From Ciceribacter sp. T2.26MG-112.2 (GTDB taxonomy: Bacteria; Pseudomonadota; Alphaproteobacteria; Rhizobiales; Rhizobiaceae): 64,000 bases of DNA. The DNA lies in contig NZ_UEYQ01000001.1 in assembly GCF_900492205.1 (NCBI RefSeq), forward strand, positions 676,001 to 740,000, written 5' to 3'. Of the stretch, positions 62,696 through 64,000 are shown one piece after another. A program made the translations under genes and the position numbers. The first letter of the stretch is position 1, and the number at the start of each line of letters is the position of its first letter. Below the pieces are notes generated by a model, which was not told the origin of the DNA, searched no databases, and was given only the letters and a program-made list of their open reading frames with translations.

Positions 62696-62788
62696 CACCA
62701 GGGGAGTCCCGGCAAGGGGCTGAGATACTGCTATTGCGCGCAGTGACCCGTTGAACCTGATCCAGTTCATACTGGCGTAGGGACGGTG
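62696..62788 (+). ncRNA. TPP riboswitch (THI element)
   Basis: The aptamer closes with CACC (62696-62699) and GGTG (62785-62788). Inside are GGGGCTGAGA (62716-62725), the pyrimidine-sensing element, and GACCCGTTGAACCTGATC with ACTGGCGTAGGGA, the conserved pyrophosphate-sensing half. It lies 110 bases before thiC and should reduce its expression when thiamine pyrophosphate is bound. Confidence 0.95.
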
Positions 62789-62864
62789 CAAGCGCTGCGA
62801 CAGGCGGATTCTCTCGATACGGGAGGACCGTGTCGGCGTCTTTCCATCTTTCCGGCTGACATGA

Positions 62865-64000
<1,136 letters not shown>

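Overview
The window is about 64 kb of GC-rich DNA, densely packed with genes and without RNA genes, insertion sequences, phage genes or CRISPR arrays. The near-complete succinoglycan (exo) cluster, with an ExoX/ExoY pair very like that of Sinorhizobium meliloti, points to the Rhizobiaceae (Sinorhizobium, Rhizobium, Shinella or a relative). The many solute-uptake ABC operons and the sox locus suit a soil or root-associated alphaproteobacterium. Replicon type cannot be decided from this window.

Layout. (1) 1-4678: sulfur oxidation. soxVW and soxXYZ run on the minus strand (soxZ is cut by the window edge) and soxS-soxR-soxT on the plus strand, with candidate SoxR operators between soxS/soxV and soxW/soxX. 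(2) 4865-5887: a lone DNA topoisomerase IB. (3) 6000-14426: a spermidine/putrescine-type ABC transporter, an SDR and a GntR regulator on the minus strand, divergent from an APH-type kinase and a class III PLP enzyme that look like a hydroxylysine-kinase/phospholyase pair. (4) 14631-22704: a translationally coupled operon with an SsuABC/TauABC-type transporter, two SDRs, a creatininase-family amidohydrolase, a guanidino-compound ureohydrolase and an M24 peptidase, under a divergent LysR regulator. (5) 22762-31922: PxpA, BCCP, biotin carboxylase, PxpB and PxpC (together the parts of a split urea-carboxylase-like enzyme), a TorT-like binding protein and RbsA/RbsC-type transporter subunits, with a divergent LysR regulator. 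(6) 32088-33872: an NAD-dependent epimerase/dehydratase and a divergent TetR regulator. (7) 34075-41951: an amide-utilisation operon, amiC-amiR, peptide-type ABC transporter and acetamidase/formamidase, preceded by a leader terminator that fits AmiR antitermination. (8) 42305-62511: the exo cluster, exoZ-exoQ-exoF-exoY (minus), exoX-exoU (plus), exoV-exoW (minus), exoT, then exoH-K-L-A-M-O-P and exoB (plus). exoN and exoI are absent and exoB sits beyond exoP. (9) 62657-64000: promoter, TPP riboswitch and the 5' part of thiC.

How the genes work together. The exo genes encode the whole route from UDP-glucose/UDP-galactose to succinoglycan: epimerase (ExoB), priming (ExoY/F), chain extension (ExoA, L, M, O, U, W), decoration (ExoV, Z, H), polymerisation and export (ExoP, Q, T, F) and trimming (ExoK), with ExoX as a brake. 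The four catabolic loci share one design: an importer, enzymes for a nitrogen-containing substrate and a dedicated regulator. The least explained are the creatininase/ureohydrolase operon and the split biotin carboxylase operon, whose substrates cannot be named from sequence. Starts were chosen mainly from Shine-Dalgarno spacing and start/stop overlaps. All family assignments are by recognition of motifs, without database searches.
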